Below, one piece after another: positions 10,950-21,282 of a stretch of DNA of 64,000 nt (position 1 is the stretch's first letter; every line of letters starts with the position of its first letter). Made by a program: the position numbers and the translations under genes. The notes beneath the pieces are model-generated. The model did not search any database. It saw only the letters and a list, made by a program, of their open reading frames with translations, and was not told where the DNA came from. This DNA is from Lepas anatifera (taxonomy: Eukaryota; Arthropoda; Thecostraca; Lepadidae), in assembly GCA_034440635.1 (NCBI GenBank), contig JAOTON010000979.1, positions 25,995 through 89,994 on the forward strand, in the 5' to 3' direction.

Positions 10950-11780
10950 GTCCTGTTCATGTTCACTGCTGGTAACTGGTCACGGCTGGTAATGAAGCTG
11001 TGCTGTTTGTCAGCGGGTGTGACGTCATGGTGTGTCATGTACGTGGAGCGGCGTGTGACGTCATCGACTAGTTTAAGCCATCTGAGGCATAAGTGAACTG
11101 CAGTGTTGCCATAAATGTCTTCAAATGTTGGGCTGGCTTATTCGCATAGCATATGCCTTTTCATAAATGGCGGACTTCTTCAACTCCGATACAGGATACC
11201 AGGTTTTGGAAACCAGGTTTTTGTCATAGAGGTGGCATTTTGTTTACAAACTCCGGAAGGAGTTTTGGACAAGCATTCGTGGCACAACGAGAAGCTGTGT
11301 CCATCCAATGTGTCATTGTAAACAATTCGACTGTTGTTTGTTGCTCTTGATGTTGTTTGTGTTGTTGTTGTTTTTTACTTTTTGCAACTGTAAACTCAAG
11401 CGAATATAAGAAGGCGTCAGAACGTCTCTGAAGTCTCTTGTGCCCCTGTATGTTGTTTGTTTTGTAAGCAGATCAGGTTTTGTGTAAGCAACGACATTTC
11501 TTGTTGACAATTTAAGACGAAAAAGGGCTTTGACGGCCTTATCTGTCCTTATCTGGGTGATTGATACATTCGAAGGATGTATCTGTGCTCCGTTCTGTGC
11601 CATCAGTGTCTTTTATCTTCCAGGGCCTCCATCTTGATCTTCGTGCTGGAGACTTTGGAAACTGTGTCCAAGTGTTCAGTGTAAAAACAAGTGTACAAAT
11701 AAAAACCCGAGGGGCGGGTACCCGCCCCCAATCAATATTTGTGTTAACGTGTCCACCTTAAGTTTTTTTACGACAAATTT
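10950..11780 (+). other. putative 3' UTR and flank of zinc-finger gene
   Basis: After the stop at 10949 there are two TGACGTCAT palindromes (CREB/ATF-type sites), near 11020 and 11057. A polyadenylation hexamer AATAAA occurs near 11698. No other gene is recognised. Assignment as UTR is inference from position. Confidence 0.4.
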
Positions 11781-12360
11781 TACCATCATCGCATGGTCTA
11801 CCTATAATTGCACTGGCACCCAAAGGCAGATATGTTATAGGCGACACCAGTATCTACCAATATTTACCATGGTTACTCATAATTGCAATGGCGCCTAACA
11901 GCAGATACGTTATAGATGGTACCAATATCAGTGGCGGATCTAACCGGTCGGTTTGGGAGGGGCAAACCGAAGTCAAAAGTCGAAAAGCAAAAAAAAAACG
12001 TCACGCCTTGAAAGCTGCGCTACAATATCACTTGCCGTAAGACTTGGTTATTTGAGGCAAAAAGCAAAAAAACGTCACAGGATGACAAATATGGCTCGAG
12101 ATACTTGTTCCAGTCTGAGGGCCAATATTTACACTGAACTTAACTGGTTCTGTTTGAAGTTGAGACTTTAAGTACCAAAATCTTGCATATAAGCTAAAAA
12201 GGAGTCGGGGGAAAAAGGAGGTCGATCACTTGGGGGGCAAAAACATAGTGTTGCCCCGAGATTTTCCGTTTGGGGGGGGCAAATGCCTTTTTGCCCCCCT
12301 TTGGATCCGCCACTGACCAATATCTACCAACCGTTGCAAGTCTCAGCGTCGTCGTGGTGT
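11781..12360. repeat. diverged tandem duplication of about 75 bp, interrupted by a hAT element
   Basis: Two diverged copies share TATAATTGCA/CATAATTGCA, GGCAGATATGTTATAG/AGCAGATACGTTATAG and ACCAGTATCTACCAA/ACCAATATCTACCAA. The second copy is split by the element at 11929-12315 and resumes exactly after it, so the tandem duplication is older than the insertion. Confidence 0.6.
11929..12315. mobile_element. hAT-like non-autonomous element, perfect 8-bp TSD
   Basis: A 387-bp element begins CAGTGGCGGATCTAA and ends TTGGATCCGCCACTG, an inverted terminal pair. It is flanked by a perfect 8-bp duplication, ACCAATAT (11921-11928 and 12316-12323). An 8-bp duplication and CAGTGGCG-type ends indicate the hAT superfamily. 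It has no transposase. It is the cleanest member of a family seen repeatedly in the OGDH intron. Confidence 0.9.
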
Positions 12361-12900
12361 CTAGTCTATTCACACCTGTAAAGATGAAATGTCATACGAT
12401 ACCCGATCTGAGTAAACCCGATCAGAGGCCCAAGGGGCCTGACTGATGAATTGGAACGTTTGTTTGGTAGTTAAAAACGTTTGTTGGAGCGTAAGGTACA
12501 AAGAGCGACGTCGACTACAATTTTTTTAACCCACTACCCATTTAAAAGGTAGGCAGGAGTGCCCTTCCGTACCCATGCGACCAAACTACAAATTTTCCAG
12601 TTGTAAATTTGGGACATGTATGTTAATATCTTGATTGAAGGTCGCACCACTCCCCGCTCCATTTATTCTAAAGTTGTTTACTGAGTATTTCCCCAAGTCT
12701 CTCCCGAAAAGAATAGTAGAACTAGTAACATTCGAGAGAAACTTGGGTACTCTAAAGTTGGTATTAGTGGATTAAAGTTTTTCAGGGTTAAATAAGAAAC
12801 TCATAAAAAGAAAAAAAATTGGTCAGTCAATGGCTATGAGAAAACTAGGCAGCGAGATGAAAAAGAATCACAAAAAGAAAGTACTTGATAGCTTGATTTT
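12361..12900. other. gene-free stretch / 3' flank of outer LINE
   Basis: No gene seen. The proximal part next to 12917 is probably the 3' untranslated region of the minus-strand LINE, but its end cannot be fixed because no clear tail or target duplication is visible. Confidence 0.35.
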
Positions 12901-13503
12901 TACCTGAATCCATTTACTATTGATTCCCCTCCTGGGATCGATATTGGTTCCTAAAATGTTTTCTGATAATTTTCTTTAATGTATATTTCTGCAATGGAAC
13001 ATCATCATGATTTGGAAAAATCGGACATATTATCTGGTTCCACGCTGTTGGAGCTGAACATGATATTGAAAATGATCTGTAGTTCGTTGTTGCTAAAGGA
13101 ACATGAAAATGTTGTACTAGGCGAGTGTTTGTAGGACGATGATATTGAAAGAGTGATGAGATGGCAAATGGTAGTGATTGACTTAAAAATTTTGATAGAA
13201 TTATAATTTTCTGTTCAGTAATAATATCATTGAGTTTTAACAAGTTCAGTTCAACAAAAAGTCCATTTGTTGGATGGTAAAAAGGTTTCTTCATAATTAT
13301 TCGAACTGCCCTTTTTTGAAGTTCATTAGCTTATCTAAATGCGTTTGATAATTGCTTCCCCATACAACTGCGCAGTAATTGAAGTATGGTAGCACAAGAG
13401 TGTTATATAGACAGATAAGTTCTCGTGATTCTAAATAATATTTTGCTCTACTCATTACTCCCAGATTTCTACTGATCAGAGCTGCCATGTTGGCCACATG
13501 AGC
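12900..13503 (-). mobile_element. outer CR1/L2-like LINE, segment 3 (C-terminal end of ORF2)
   Basis: Minus-strand frames encode the C-terminal part of a non-LTR reverse transcriptase: a YLESRELICLYNTLVLPYFN block followed by VVWG, then after a stop or shift the thumb and tail region to 12917. Its upstream edge (13490-13503, TTGGCCACATGAGC) is the target duplication made by the inserted I-like LINE. The reading frame resumes at 26630 exactly where it breaks here (DAHV then ANMAAL). Confidence 0.85.
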
Positions 13504-14524
13504 CCCCTCAGGGGACCGATCTTCACTTGCCGGATTCGTCCGGCAGTAAAGATTGGAGCAACGGGGAGTGACGCGCCCGGGGCCCCAGTCAGCCCTTGGA
13601 GGCATGTCGACGCATCACCGCGGACACGTCATGTCTGGCTCTCCGGCGGCCGCCGGCTCTTCCGATCTCGGTCGGTTAGAGTCGGCTTCTGTCGTCGGCG
13701 GCCCTGGTGATGAGGTCTGCGGTGGTGCTGATGACTGCCTTACGGGCCCTTTGTTACCTGGTCGGTAACCGTATTGGATCGGGTCAGTTGTGTCCTGCAC
13801 CTCCCAGTATGTAGCGCTCCTGTTTGTTTTTGTTTTCTCATTTTGTTGATTATGTTTAGTTCCTTTCCTCTTTTTACGCTTCAGTTATTGGTTCCACAGT
13901 TATTTGCCTTCTTCGGCCTTTTTATGGGTGTAAGGCGCCTACTCGAGGCCTATCTCGAGCCCCGGCGACGAGGTTGACGGGATCCTGGGGGTTGAGGTCC
14001 CCCTCGGGCGGGTCAGTCCCGAGGGCTCCAACACGCCCCCTTTGGCCCAGATATCTCGATCCAACCGGGGGTAAGCCGTCCGTAGGCTGCCGCGGGCGGC
14101 CTAGCTACGCGGCAGTGTCAACGGGCACTGTCGCTCGGTCCAGCTGGGCAGGGGGATCATGTTTCGGGCGTGCGACGCGGCGCCCTTCGCAGTGGGGACT
14201 GTGATAGTTCTTGCCGGGCGTGACGCGGGCCGGGGTTTCGGAAACCGTCGTTTTTTCGAGACCCTGGCCTGTTGCGCGCGCCTGGTGGACCGCAGTCTCC
14301 GCTGCGTGAGGGCTGCCGCGTTTTGCTTAGTCCCGACTCATGGCCCTGCCGGCCCACTGGGCTGATGGCGTCAAGGGGGTGGGTGCGTTCTGATCGGAGG
14401 GGTTGTGTGAGTATCTCTCGCCCCTCTGAGACGGCCGCACCTGCCCCCGTAGGCACTGTACCAGCCCCTGGGCCCAGCTATTGACAGCTGGCAACCCGGG
14501 GGGCCGAAGGTAAACTGACTCATC
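13504..14524 (+). other. 5' UTR of I-like LINE
   Basis: GC-rich leader between the target duplication and the ORF1 start. It probably contains an internal promoter, as in other I-group LINEs, but no specific promoter motif is identified. Confidence 0.5.
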
Positions 14525-16501
14525 ATGGCCTCTCCTTCTTGTACACCAACTGAATCGACCGCACGGACTCCGACCCCCGCATTGACGCCGACCACCTCTT
14601 GTCCACCCACCGACGTCGCCGCCGCGATGGATTTCTCGGGAACTGAACCCCCCGCACGAACTCGACCAGAGCAGACCACCCCCTTGACTCTCGTCATTGA
14701 CTTCGAGGATAGAACAGTTAAGGTGAATCCATTTCAGATCCATGAAGCCCTGCGAAAGTTCCATCCAAAACGGACTTACAGACACCCGAATGGGCGAGTC
14801 GAGGTTGAAATGGGAAGTGAGCCCGATGCTAAGAAGCTGCTCTCAACCTCCTCCCTAGAAATCCGGACACCCAACAGGTCTCTGTCTCTACCGGTGAAGG
14901 TCTCTCCGCATGCTACCAAAAACAGCTGCAGAGGCGTGATCAGCTGCAAAGACCTACGCGATGTCTCTGAGGAGGAGATCCTGTCAGGCCTAAGAGATAA
15001 GGGCGTGTCAGAAGCCAAACGTATGCTGCGGAGAGGGGAAAGCCAGGGGACGGACAACGGCACGTTCATGCTCGTGTTTTCAGGGACTACCTTGCCTGAG
15101 AAGGTGCGAGTGGGCTGGATGACCATTAAGGTTCGTCCCTTTGTTCCTAGCCCCATTAGGTGTTTCAGGTGCCAGTCATTCGGTCATATCGCTGGCAGCT
15201 GCAGAGGTAGGGAACGATGCGGTAGATGCTCAGAGGTAGGTCACAGCTCCAGATCGTGCGAGGTAGAGAAACCCAAGTGTGCCGGATGTGGAGGCGACCA
15301 CGAGGCGTGGAGCAGGTTGTGCCCTAAACTGACTGAGGCTAAGGAGACCCAGAAAAGAAAAGTCCCACTTCCTCCAAAACCAGTGCCGGCGGCCACACCC
15401 GTAACATCCCGGGCAAAGCCTTCTACCGACCACTCTCCTTACCGAGATGCCCTGGTGGGATCCCAGCGCAGTGTCGCACCAGCTGAAACCATCACTGAGA
15501 CCCGTCCTGCACTTACCGTGGATTCGAAAATCGGTCAGTTCATGAATCTCTCCCTCCGCCAGTTCCTCGCGATGGTTGCTAAGTTCCTACCCAGTCAACC
15601 AGATGACTCCAGCTGCAAACATATGGGCTGTGGGGAGAAAGTCGACGCAGTGACGCAAACGTCATCACCACCACCACAGTACCGAGACGCTGCAGTGGGG
15701 ACGGACCCGTCAGAATTCCGAGCGCTCAGTGCCGAGTCAGCCTCCCAGAGCTGCACAGTCAGCCGTGATCCCCCTCAAACTGAAACCTCCGGCAAGAGAG
15801 CTCGGGAAGCCTCCCCAACTCTATCACCACCTCCCCAACGCCCAGTCGTGCCGTCTTCCATGACGGAACACATCACTCCTACGCTTCCCCCTGAGGAGGC
15901 CGCAGGCACAAAGGCAAACCCCTATGAGGGTGAGGACCAAGCCCCGGAGGAAGTGGATGGGTCTGCCCTGATGCCCCCTCCGACCAGTGACAAACCAATA
16001 CGTCAAAGAGTCCACCCACAACAGGCAGTCGAAGTCGCTTCTAGTACTGTAACACAAAGCAAGAAACGTAAGCTCACATCAACAACAAATACCAAAAGTA
16101 GCGAGGACACAATAAAAATAACACAAAAACAGCGTCCGGAGCACTCTTTCCGCTCCAGCAAAGGCCTCGAACTATCAATTCCTCGAGTCACTGTAAAAAC
16201 ACCAAAACAACAAATCAAACTCAATCAAACTCAGCGTGCCCAATCCATGGAGAATTTAGGGCCAGCTCAAGCAGATCTAAGGAACTCGGGAGACCTCAGA
16301 CAGCGCATACGAAGGCCCATCCCCCAAGATGACGGGAGGCCGGGGTATACAGGCGATGCATACATGGTAGAGAGGCCAGTGTTTGCTAAACGCTCGCCCC
16401 CAAGGGACCCTAATAACCCTCCACGTGAGGCAAGGAACTGGAACTCCCGCGCTGCCTGGAGAAAACCAGAGATGTTCGACGGGAGGAGTTGGGAAACATG
16501 A
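14525..16501 (+). CDS. I-like LINE ORF1 (gag-like RNA-binding protein)
   Basis: A 658-aa intact frame. The N-terminal 60 residues are Ser/Thr/Pro-rich. Residues about 60-210 form an uncharacterised globular part of the kind found in LINE gag-like proteins. Three zinc knuckles follow at about 212-265: CFRCQSFGHIAGSC and CGRCSEVGHSSRSC (both C-x2-C-x4-H-x4-C), then a variant CAGCGGDHEAWSRLC. The remainder is low-complexity, basic and Pro-rich. The protein would coat element RNA in a ribonucleoprotein. The stop codon overlaps the ORF2 ATG (ATGA at 16498-16501). Confidence 0.85.
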   Translation: MASPSCTPTESTARTPTPALTPTTSCPPTDVAAAMDFSGTEPPARTRPEQTTPLTLVIDFEDRTVKVNPFQIHEALRKFHPKRTYRHPNGRVEVEMGSEPDAKKLLSTSSLEIRTPNRSLSLPVKVSPHATKNSCRGVISCKDLRDVSEEEILSGLRDKGVSEAKRMLRRGESQGTDNGTFMLVFSGTTLPEKVRVGWMTIKVRPFVPSPIRCFRCQSFGHIAGSCRGRERCGRCSEVGHSSRSCEVEKPKCAGCGGDHEAWSRLCPKLTEAKETQKRKVPLPPKPVPAATPVTSRAKPSTDHSPYRDALVGSQRSVAPAETITETRPALTVDSKIGQFMNLSLRQFLAMVAKFLPSQPDDSSCKHMGCGEKVDAVTQTSSPPPQYRDAAVGTDPSEFRALSAESASQSCTVSRDPPQTETSGKRAREASPTLSPPPQRPVVPSSMTEHITPTLPPEEAAGTKANPYEGEDQAPEEVDGSALMPPPTSDKPIRQRVHPQQAVEVASSTVTQSKKRKLTSTTNTKSSEDTIKITQKQRPEHSFRSSKGLELSIPRVTVKTPKQQIKLNQTQRAQSMENLGPAQADLRNSGDLRQRIRRPIPQDDGRPGYTGDAYMVERPVFAKRSPPRDPNNPPREARNWNSRAAWRKPEMFDGRSWET

Positions 16502-19306
16502 TAGACGACCGAGGTTTCAATCTAGGAAAGTTTTTACACACCCTACTCGTACTCTACCTAATGACGTTTATTTTACAGTGGAACATGAGAGGTTTTAGGG
16601 CAAATCACACGGAACTCCAAACATTGTTAGCACAGAAAACTCCTGTAGTAGTTGCCTTACAGGAGACCAAGCTAAAACATGACCATCATTGCCAGCAAAT
16701 ATACTATAAAACATTTCGATACGACGTTCATTCCACAACAATTGCTCATGGAGGAGTAGCGCTGCTTGCCCATTTTAGCGTCCCTGCCCATCCGTTCCGC
16801 TTGAGAACAAGCCTACAGGCTGTAGCAGCGACCGTCGACCTACAACAATTTAAAGCAACCATCGTATCCCTATATCTCCCTCCCGGTGAGGACTTTCCTG
16901 GCGATGAACTCACAAATTTAATACAACAGTTGCCAGCAAATTATATAATATTAGGTGACTTCAACGCTTATAACACAACATGGGGCTGCCCCCGCACAAA
17001 TAGGCGAGGCCGGCGCTTGGAGGAAATAATCCACCGCTTTAACATATGCACTTAAAACACAGGTCACCCTACACACATCTCATTGCCTTCAGGAACAGCA
17101 TCGGCAGTTGATCTATCTCTCTGTTCAGCTTCAATAGCCGACCGCTTTAAGTGGCGAACTCATTCGCATCCGTGCAACAGCGATCACTACCCGATCTGGC
17201 TTTGGTCTGAGACCCCACATCCGGGCAGGAGAACGCCGCAGTGGAACTTACGGCGGGCCGACTGGCAGGGTTTTACCTCTGACTGTGTCCTCGATTTTAC
17301 ACCAGACGAGGCCGAAACCGCTACAATATGCGAGGAGGAGCTGCGTGCTCGAATTCCTAGACTCGGCTGAGACTTTCATACCTAAGACTAGCTCGCTCCC
17401 ACGGCGCATCCCCGTGCCCTGGTGGACGGAGGAGTGCAGGCGCACCATTAGAGAACGTCGACGCCGTTTTAAATTATTTACAAGACAGCCGACAACTCAC
17501 AATTTAATAGAATACCGACGTACAAAAGCACTAGCCAGACGCACAGTTAGAGATGCAAAACGAAAATCATGGCAAACTTATATTACAACAATAAATCGGC
17601 TAACACCATTAACAACAATTTGGCGGCGAGTACATCGTCTGGCCGGCCGTAGCTGTGCCATGTCCCTGCCGGTTCTGACAGGTTCCGGCGGAACAATTTC
17701 TAACCCCACAGAGGTAGCGAACGCCTTTGGCAATGCGTGGGCTGCTCGCTGGCGGCTGGCCTGTTCAGACCCAAGGTTTTTACGGCACAAAGAACGGAGG
17801 GAACGTCTCCCAGTGAGTTTTAGCTCCCATGAACAACTATCATACAATGACCCTTTTACCATATCAGAACTTAACACCGCACTGTCTCGGGCGAGAAGCA
17901 CAGCCGCTGGCCCGGACGGTATACACATTGACATGATAAAGAATCTCAGCGAACGGTCTTCTACTGCTTTATTGTCTTACTTCAACTTCCTTTGGACCAC
18001 ACACGATTTTCCCACTGCCTGGAGAGATGCCACTGTCATCCCAGTTTTAAAAGCCGACAAGGATGGTAGCGACCCCCTTCACTATAGACCGATTGCCTTG
18101 ACCTCATGTGTATGTAAACTCTTAGAACGCATGGTAAACGCACGTCTGGTTTGGTACCTGGAGAGCACCGGATTCTTTTCTAATGCTCAATGTGGATTCC
18201 GCGCAGGGCGGTCCACTACCGACCATCTTACATCGCTAGATTCATCAATACGCCGTTCATTCGCCTCAAAGCAACACGTGTTTGCTTTACTATTTGACAT
18301 CGAAAAGGCCTATGACACAGCCTGGCGCTACGCGGTTTTAGACAAGGCACGGAAAGCTGGCATCAAGGGTCACATGGGATTCTTTATTGACAATTTTATG
18401 AAGAGACGGAAGTTCAGAGTGAGAGTGGGCAACTCGCTATCTGATAGTTTCTACCAGGAGAGTGGTGTGGTCCAGGGCGGCGTTTTAAGCGTGACCCTGT
18501 TCGGTATCTTAATTAATGACGTCTGCGAAATTCTACCTCCCACAGTCGAGAAATCTCTGTTCGTAGATGACTTAGCGGTGTGGTTAAGCACCTCCACCTC
18601 GATTTCAGCACAGCGACAGCTCCAAATATGCATAGACCGGTTATCCGAATGGAGCCTGAAGAACGGTTTTAGATTTTCCACTGAGAAAACTGTGTGTATG
18701 CACTTCTGCCGCCGCCGCTCGTGTACTGACATCAGTCTCCGTTTATACGGCAGGAGAGTCCCAATCGTCCCGGAAGCAAAGTTCCTGGGCATGACGATGG
18801 ATAAACGCTTGACATACGCCCCCACATATCACTCCTGCGTGATAAATGTTTCAAACGGATGGATGTGCTAAAGGTGATTTCTCGCACATCTTATGGTGCC
18901 GATAGGTTAACACTCCTCCGTTTGTACCGTGCTCTCATTAGGTCCGTACTAGATTATGGCTCAGTAGTATATGATGGTGCTTTGAGCAACGTTAAGCAGC
19001 CTCTGGACGCTGTACACCACGCCTGTGTTAGAGTGGCGACGGGCGCTTTTCGCACGTCCCGCAGGGCAAGCCTTCTAGTAGACGCCAATGAACCTCCACT
19101 AGACCTGAGAAGGAAGCGGTTGGCATTATCATACGCTAGCAAAATCAGGCAGGATCCGTCCCATCCAACATACAGGTGGATTTTCGACGAAAATTTGACT
19201 ATGCCCCTCAGAATGGTGCGACAGACATCTTCACGAGCTCTCTGTTTGCGTGTATCTCTGTGGTTAGAAGGCAGCGGCGTTGACCTGGAAGTAATTGCTG
19301 AAACGC
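16498..19306 (+). pseudogene. I-like LINE ORF2, 5' part: endonuclease and reverse transcriptase
   Basis: ORF2 starts at ATG 16498, overlapping the ORF1 stop. An apurinic-like endonuclease comes first (WNMRGFRANHTELQ, ALQETKL, LGDFNAYNTTWG, then NSDHYPIWL near 17180). It is interrupted by a TAA near 17053 and a frameshift near 17345. The reverse transcriptase follows (AAGPDGIHIDM, YRPIALTS, FDIEKAYDTAWR, GVVQGGVLS, FVDDLAVWL). A second frameshift lies near 18835. The frame runs to 19306, where the L1/Tx1 element interrupts it; the RNase H part resumes at 25501. The breaks make it non-functional. Confidence 0.85.
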
Positions 19307-19736
19307 AAAGAGGCCTAAAGGTGTAATGGCCGCGTGCGGTTGTCGCTGGAGAGCTCCGTGGTATTTTTGCATTTTCTGATGGCACTCGTGTCTGATTGAC
19401 TGTGATAAAGTGCAGTGTGAGATACGAAGTGGTCTGGACGCTGTTTTACCCTTCTTTTTCGTAAGTGGTCGTCTCAATACTTTGTAAACGAGTGCGAACT
19501 GTATTGGTTTGGTGCGCCAGTTTTGTGGCCGTGTTTGCTCCTGTGGCGGTAGATACACCTTTTACCGGGGAATCTGCGACTGAGTCAGGCGACGCTAGCG
19601 TCATCTGTGAACAATTATCACAGCTGTGATACGGGACCCTGCGGTATGAGTGGCGCTGCTGACATTCATTCGGCCGTGTTTCGTTGCGGATTTCTACCGT
19701 GCTGGCGCTGCTTCAGCCAAACGTTTCTTCATCGAA

Positions 19737-20768
19737 ATGCACGGGAAGAAAAAGCCCAGTGGTCGTGGCTCTCAGCCACCAGCAGGACAGAAGTCAGCGA
19801 GTACTTCTTCCAGACAGCCCGACCGGAGCCGTTTCGAAACAGCGGGCGGCAGTGGCACACCCAGTTCCAGTGCCAAGACGAGACAACAAAAGTCTGTGCG
19901 AGAAATGATCCAACATCTCGACAAACCATCGCAGTCCGTCGCCCGAGCAGAGAGCCCGTCCAAGAAGCGACGCTTCACCACAGAGCGCACCAGTTCTGAG
20001 TCCTCTGAGTCTGACGATAACTCAGACACTGAAGGTCGCTCTTCGCAGCCGCTCACCGAGGCCTCTCTGCATACGGCACTTAAAGGGGTTGCTGATCGTC
20101 TGCAGAGCAGCATGACAGCTGAGTTTGCACAGCTGAGGGAAGACCTGAGCCGTCTGCATGGTCGCATTGAAGACCTGGAGCGGCACGTCTCTGCTCGTGA
20201 TGACCTGATTGAAGAGCTCAAGCACAAACTCGGAGAAAGAGAAATGAGGATAGGCCAGCTGGAAGAGCAGGTGGACCACATTGACGCTGATCGGAGGCGG
20301 AAAGACCTGATCCTGTCAGGGACAGCTGTTCCACTCCCTCCACAAGAAGCCTGGACAGAAGACGTGGCTGAAACAGCTGTCACTCTCCTTGGACGCTGCA
20401 TGCCGGATGTGCCTGTTACTCGAAGTGACATAGAGGACGCATTCCGCGTGGGCAAGAGAAAAGTGATCATGTGTCGGTTCAAAACTGCTGCAAAGAAGTC
20501 CGTTCGGGATAACCTGTACGAAGGTCGCTTCAACTCAAAGGCAGTGGTAAATACAACCATCTCAGACATTCCACAGAACCTCTATATAAACGAAAATCTG
20601 TCACCCTACCGGCAAGATATCTACCATGCACTTCTGAAGGAGAAAGCAGCAAAACGGCTGTATACAGTCTTTTCCAAGAACTGTGAAGTCTACTGTAAAA
20701 CTAAGCAGTACGGCCGTAAGATTCGCGTGTACAGCCTAAACATGATCCAGGATATTCTTCGTGAATAG
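19737..20768 (+). CDS. L1/Tx1-like LINE ORF1 (coiled coil plus FP-like domain)
   Basis: A 343-aa frame, counted from ATG 19737 (the frame is open further upstream without an ATG). The N-terminal part is basic and Ser-rich, with repeated Ser/Asp clusters (SSESSESDDNSD). Residues about 110-195 form a heptad-rich coiled coil (LREDLSRLHGRIEDLERHV). The C-terminal part (LYINENLSPYRQDIYHALL to the end) resembles the baculovirus FP C-terminal fold used by many LINE ORF1 proteins. The predicted role is trimerisation and nucleic-acid chaperoning of element RNA. No zinc knuckle is visible. Confidence 0.8.
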   Translation: MHGKKKPSGRGSQPPAGQKSASTSSRQPDRSRFETAGGSGTPSSSAKTRQQKSVREMIQHLDKPSQSVARAESPSKKRRFTTERTSSESSESDDNSDTEGRSSQPLTEASLHTALKGVADRLQSSMTAEFAQLREDLSRLHGRIEDLERHVSARDDLIEELKHKLGEREMRIGQLEEQVDHIDADRRRKDLILSGTAVPLPPQEAWTEDVAETAVTLLGRCMPDVPVTRSDIEDAFRVGKRKVIMCRFKTAAKKSVRDNLYEGRFNSKAVVNTTISDIPQNLYINENLSPYRQDIYHALLKEKAAKRLYTVFSKNCEVYCKTKQYGRKIRVYSLNMIQDILRE

Positions 20769-21282
20769 AAAGGCACATGGTGACAGAAGCGATATGTGCG
20801 CCTGTGCCTCTGCATGGGATTATCGCTTCTCGTTGAATGTCACTGAGATAAAATATGACGTGTGTAGTGTTTTTTTTTGGCAATGTTCACTAAAATGATA
20901 GTGGATGGCTGTCTCCTCTTGTGTGAGTTTTGTTTTGTTTTGTACACTATGACTTTTTACTCGATACGATGTGACACTGTGAGTCAACATAATTTGTTAT
21001 TCCTTGCTTATTGGTTGACACTCATCATAAGGCGAGTTATTGTTTATTTCCTCGGGAATGAGAACAAGTTGTTGTCTTGGTGAAGTGTATCTTGTCGCAG
21101 TTGACTCCTCTGTATTGCGCATATCTTATATTAATATTTTCCTAAGGTTAGCAGTGCTTTTTTTCGCCCAAACCGGCACCTGGTGCAACTACCATATTTC
21201 GGCTTTGATTAGCGGCTCAGCGCGTTAGGTCCAAGTCAAACATTAAGTCCCAAAAATATTACTCGTTTATTCGTATTAATTA
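20769..21282 (+). other. inter-ORF spacer of L1/Tx1-like LINE
   Basis: 514 bp with stops in all frames and no recognised motif. It is long for LINE inter-ORF regions, so ORF2 translation would need an internal entry or long-range reinitiation mechanism; that is inference. Confidence 0.5.
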
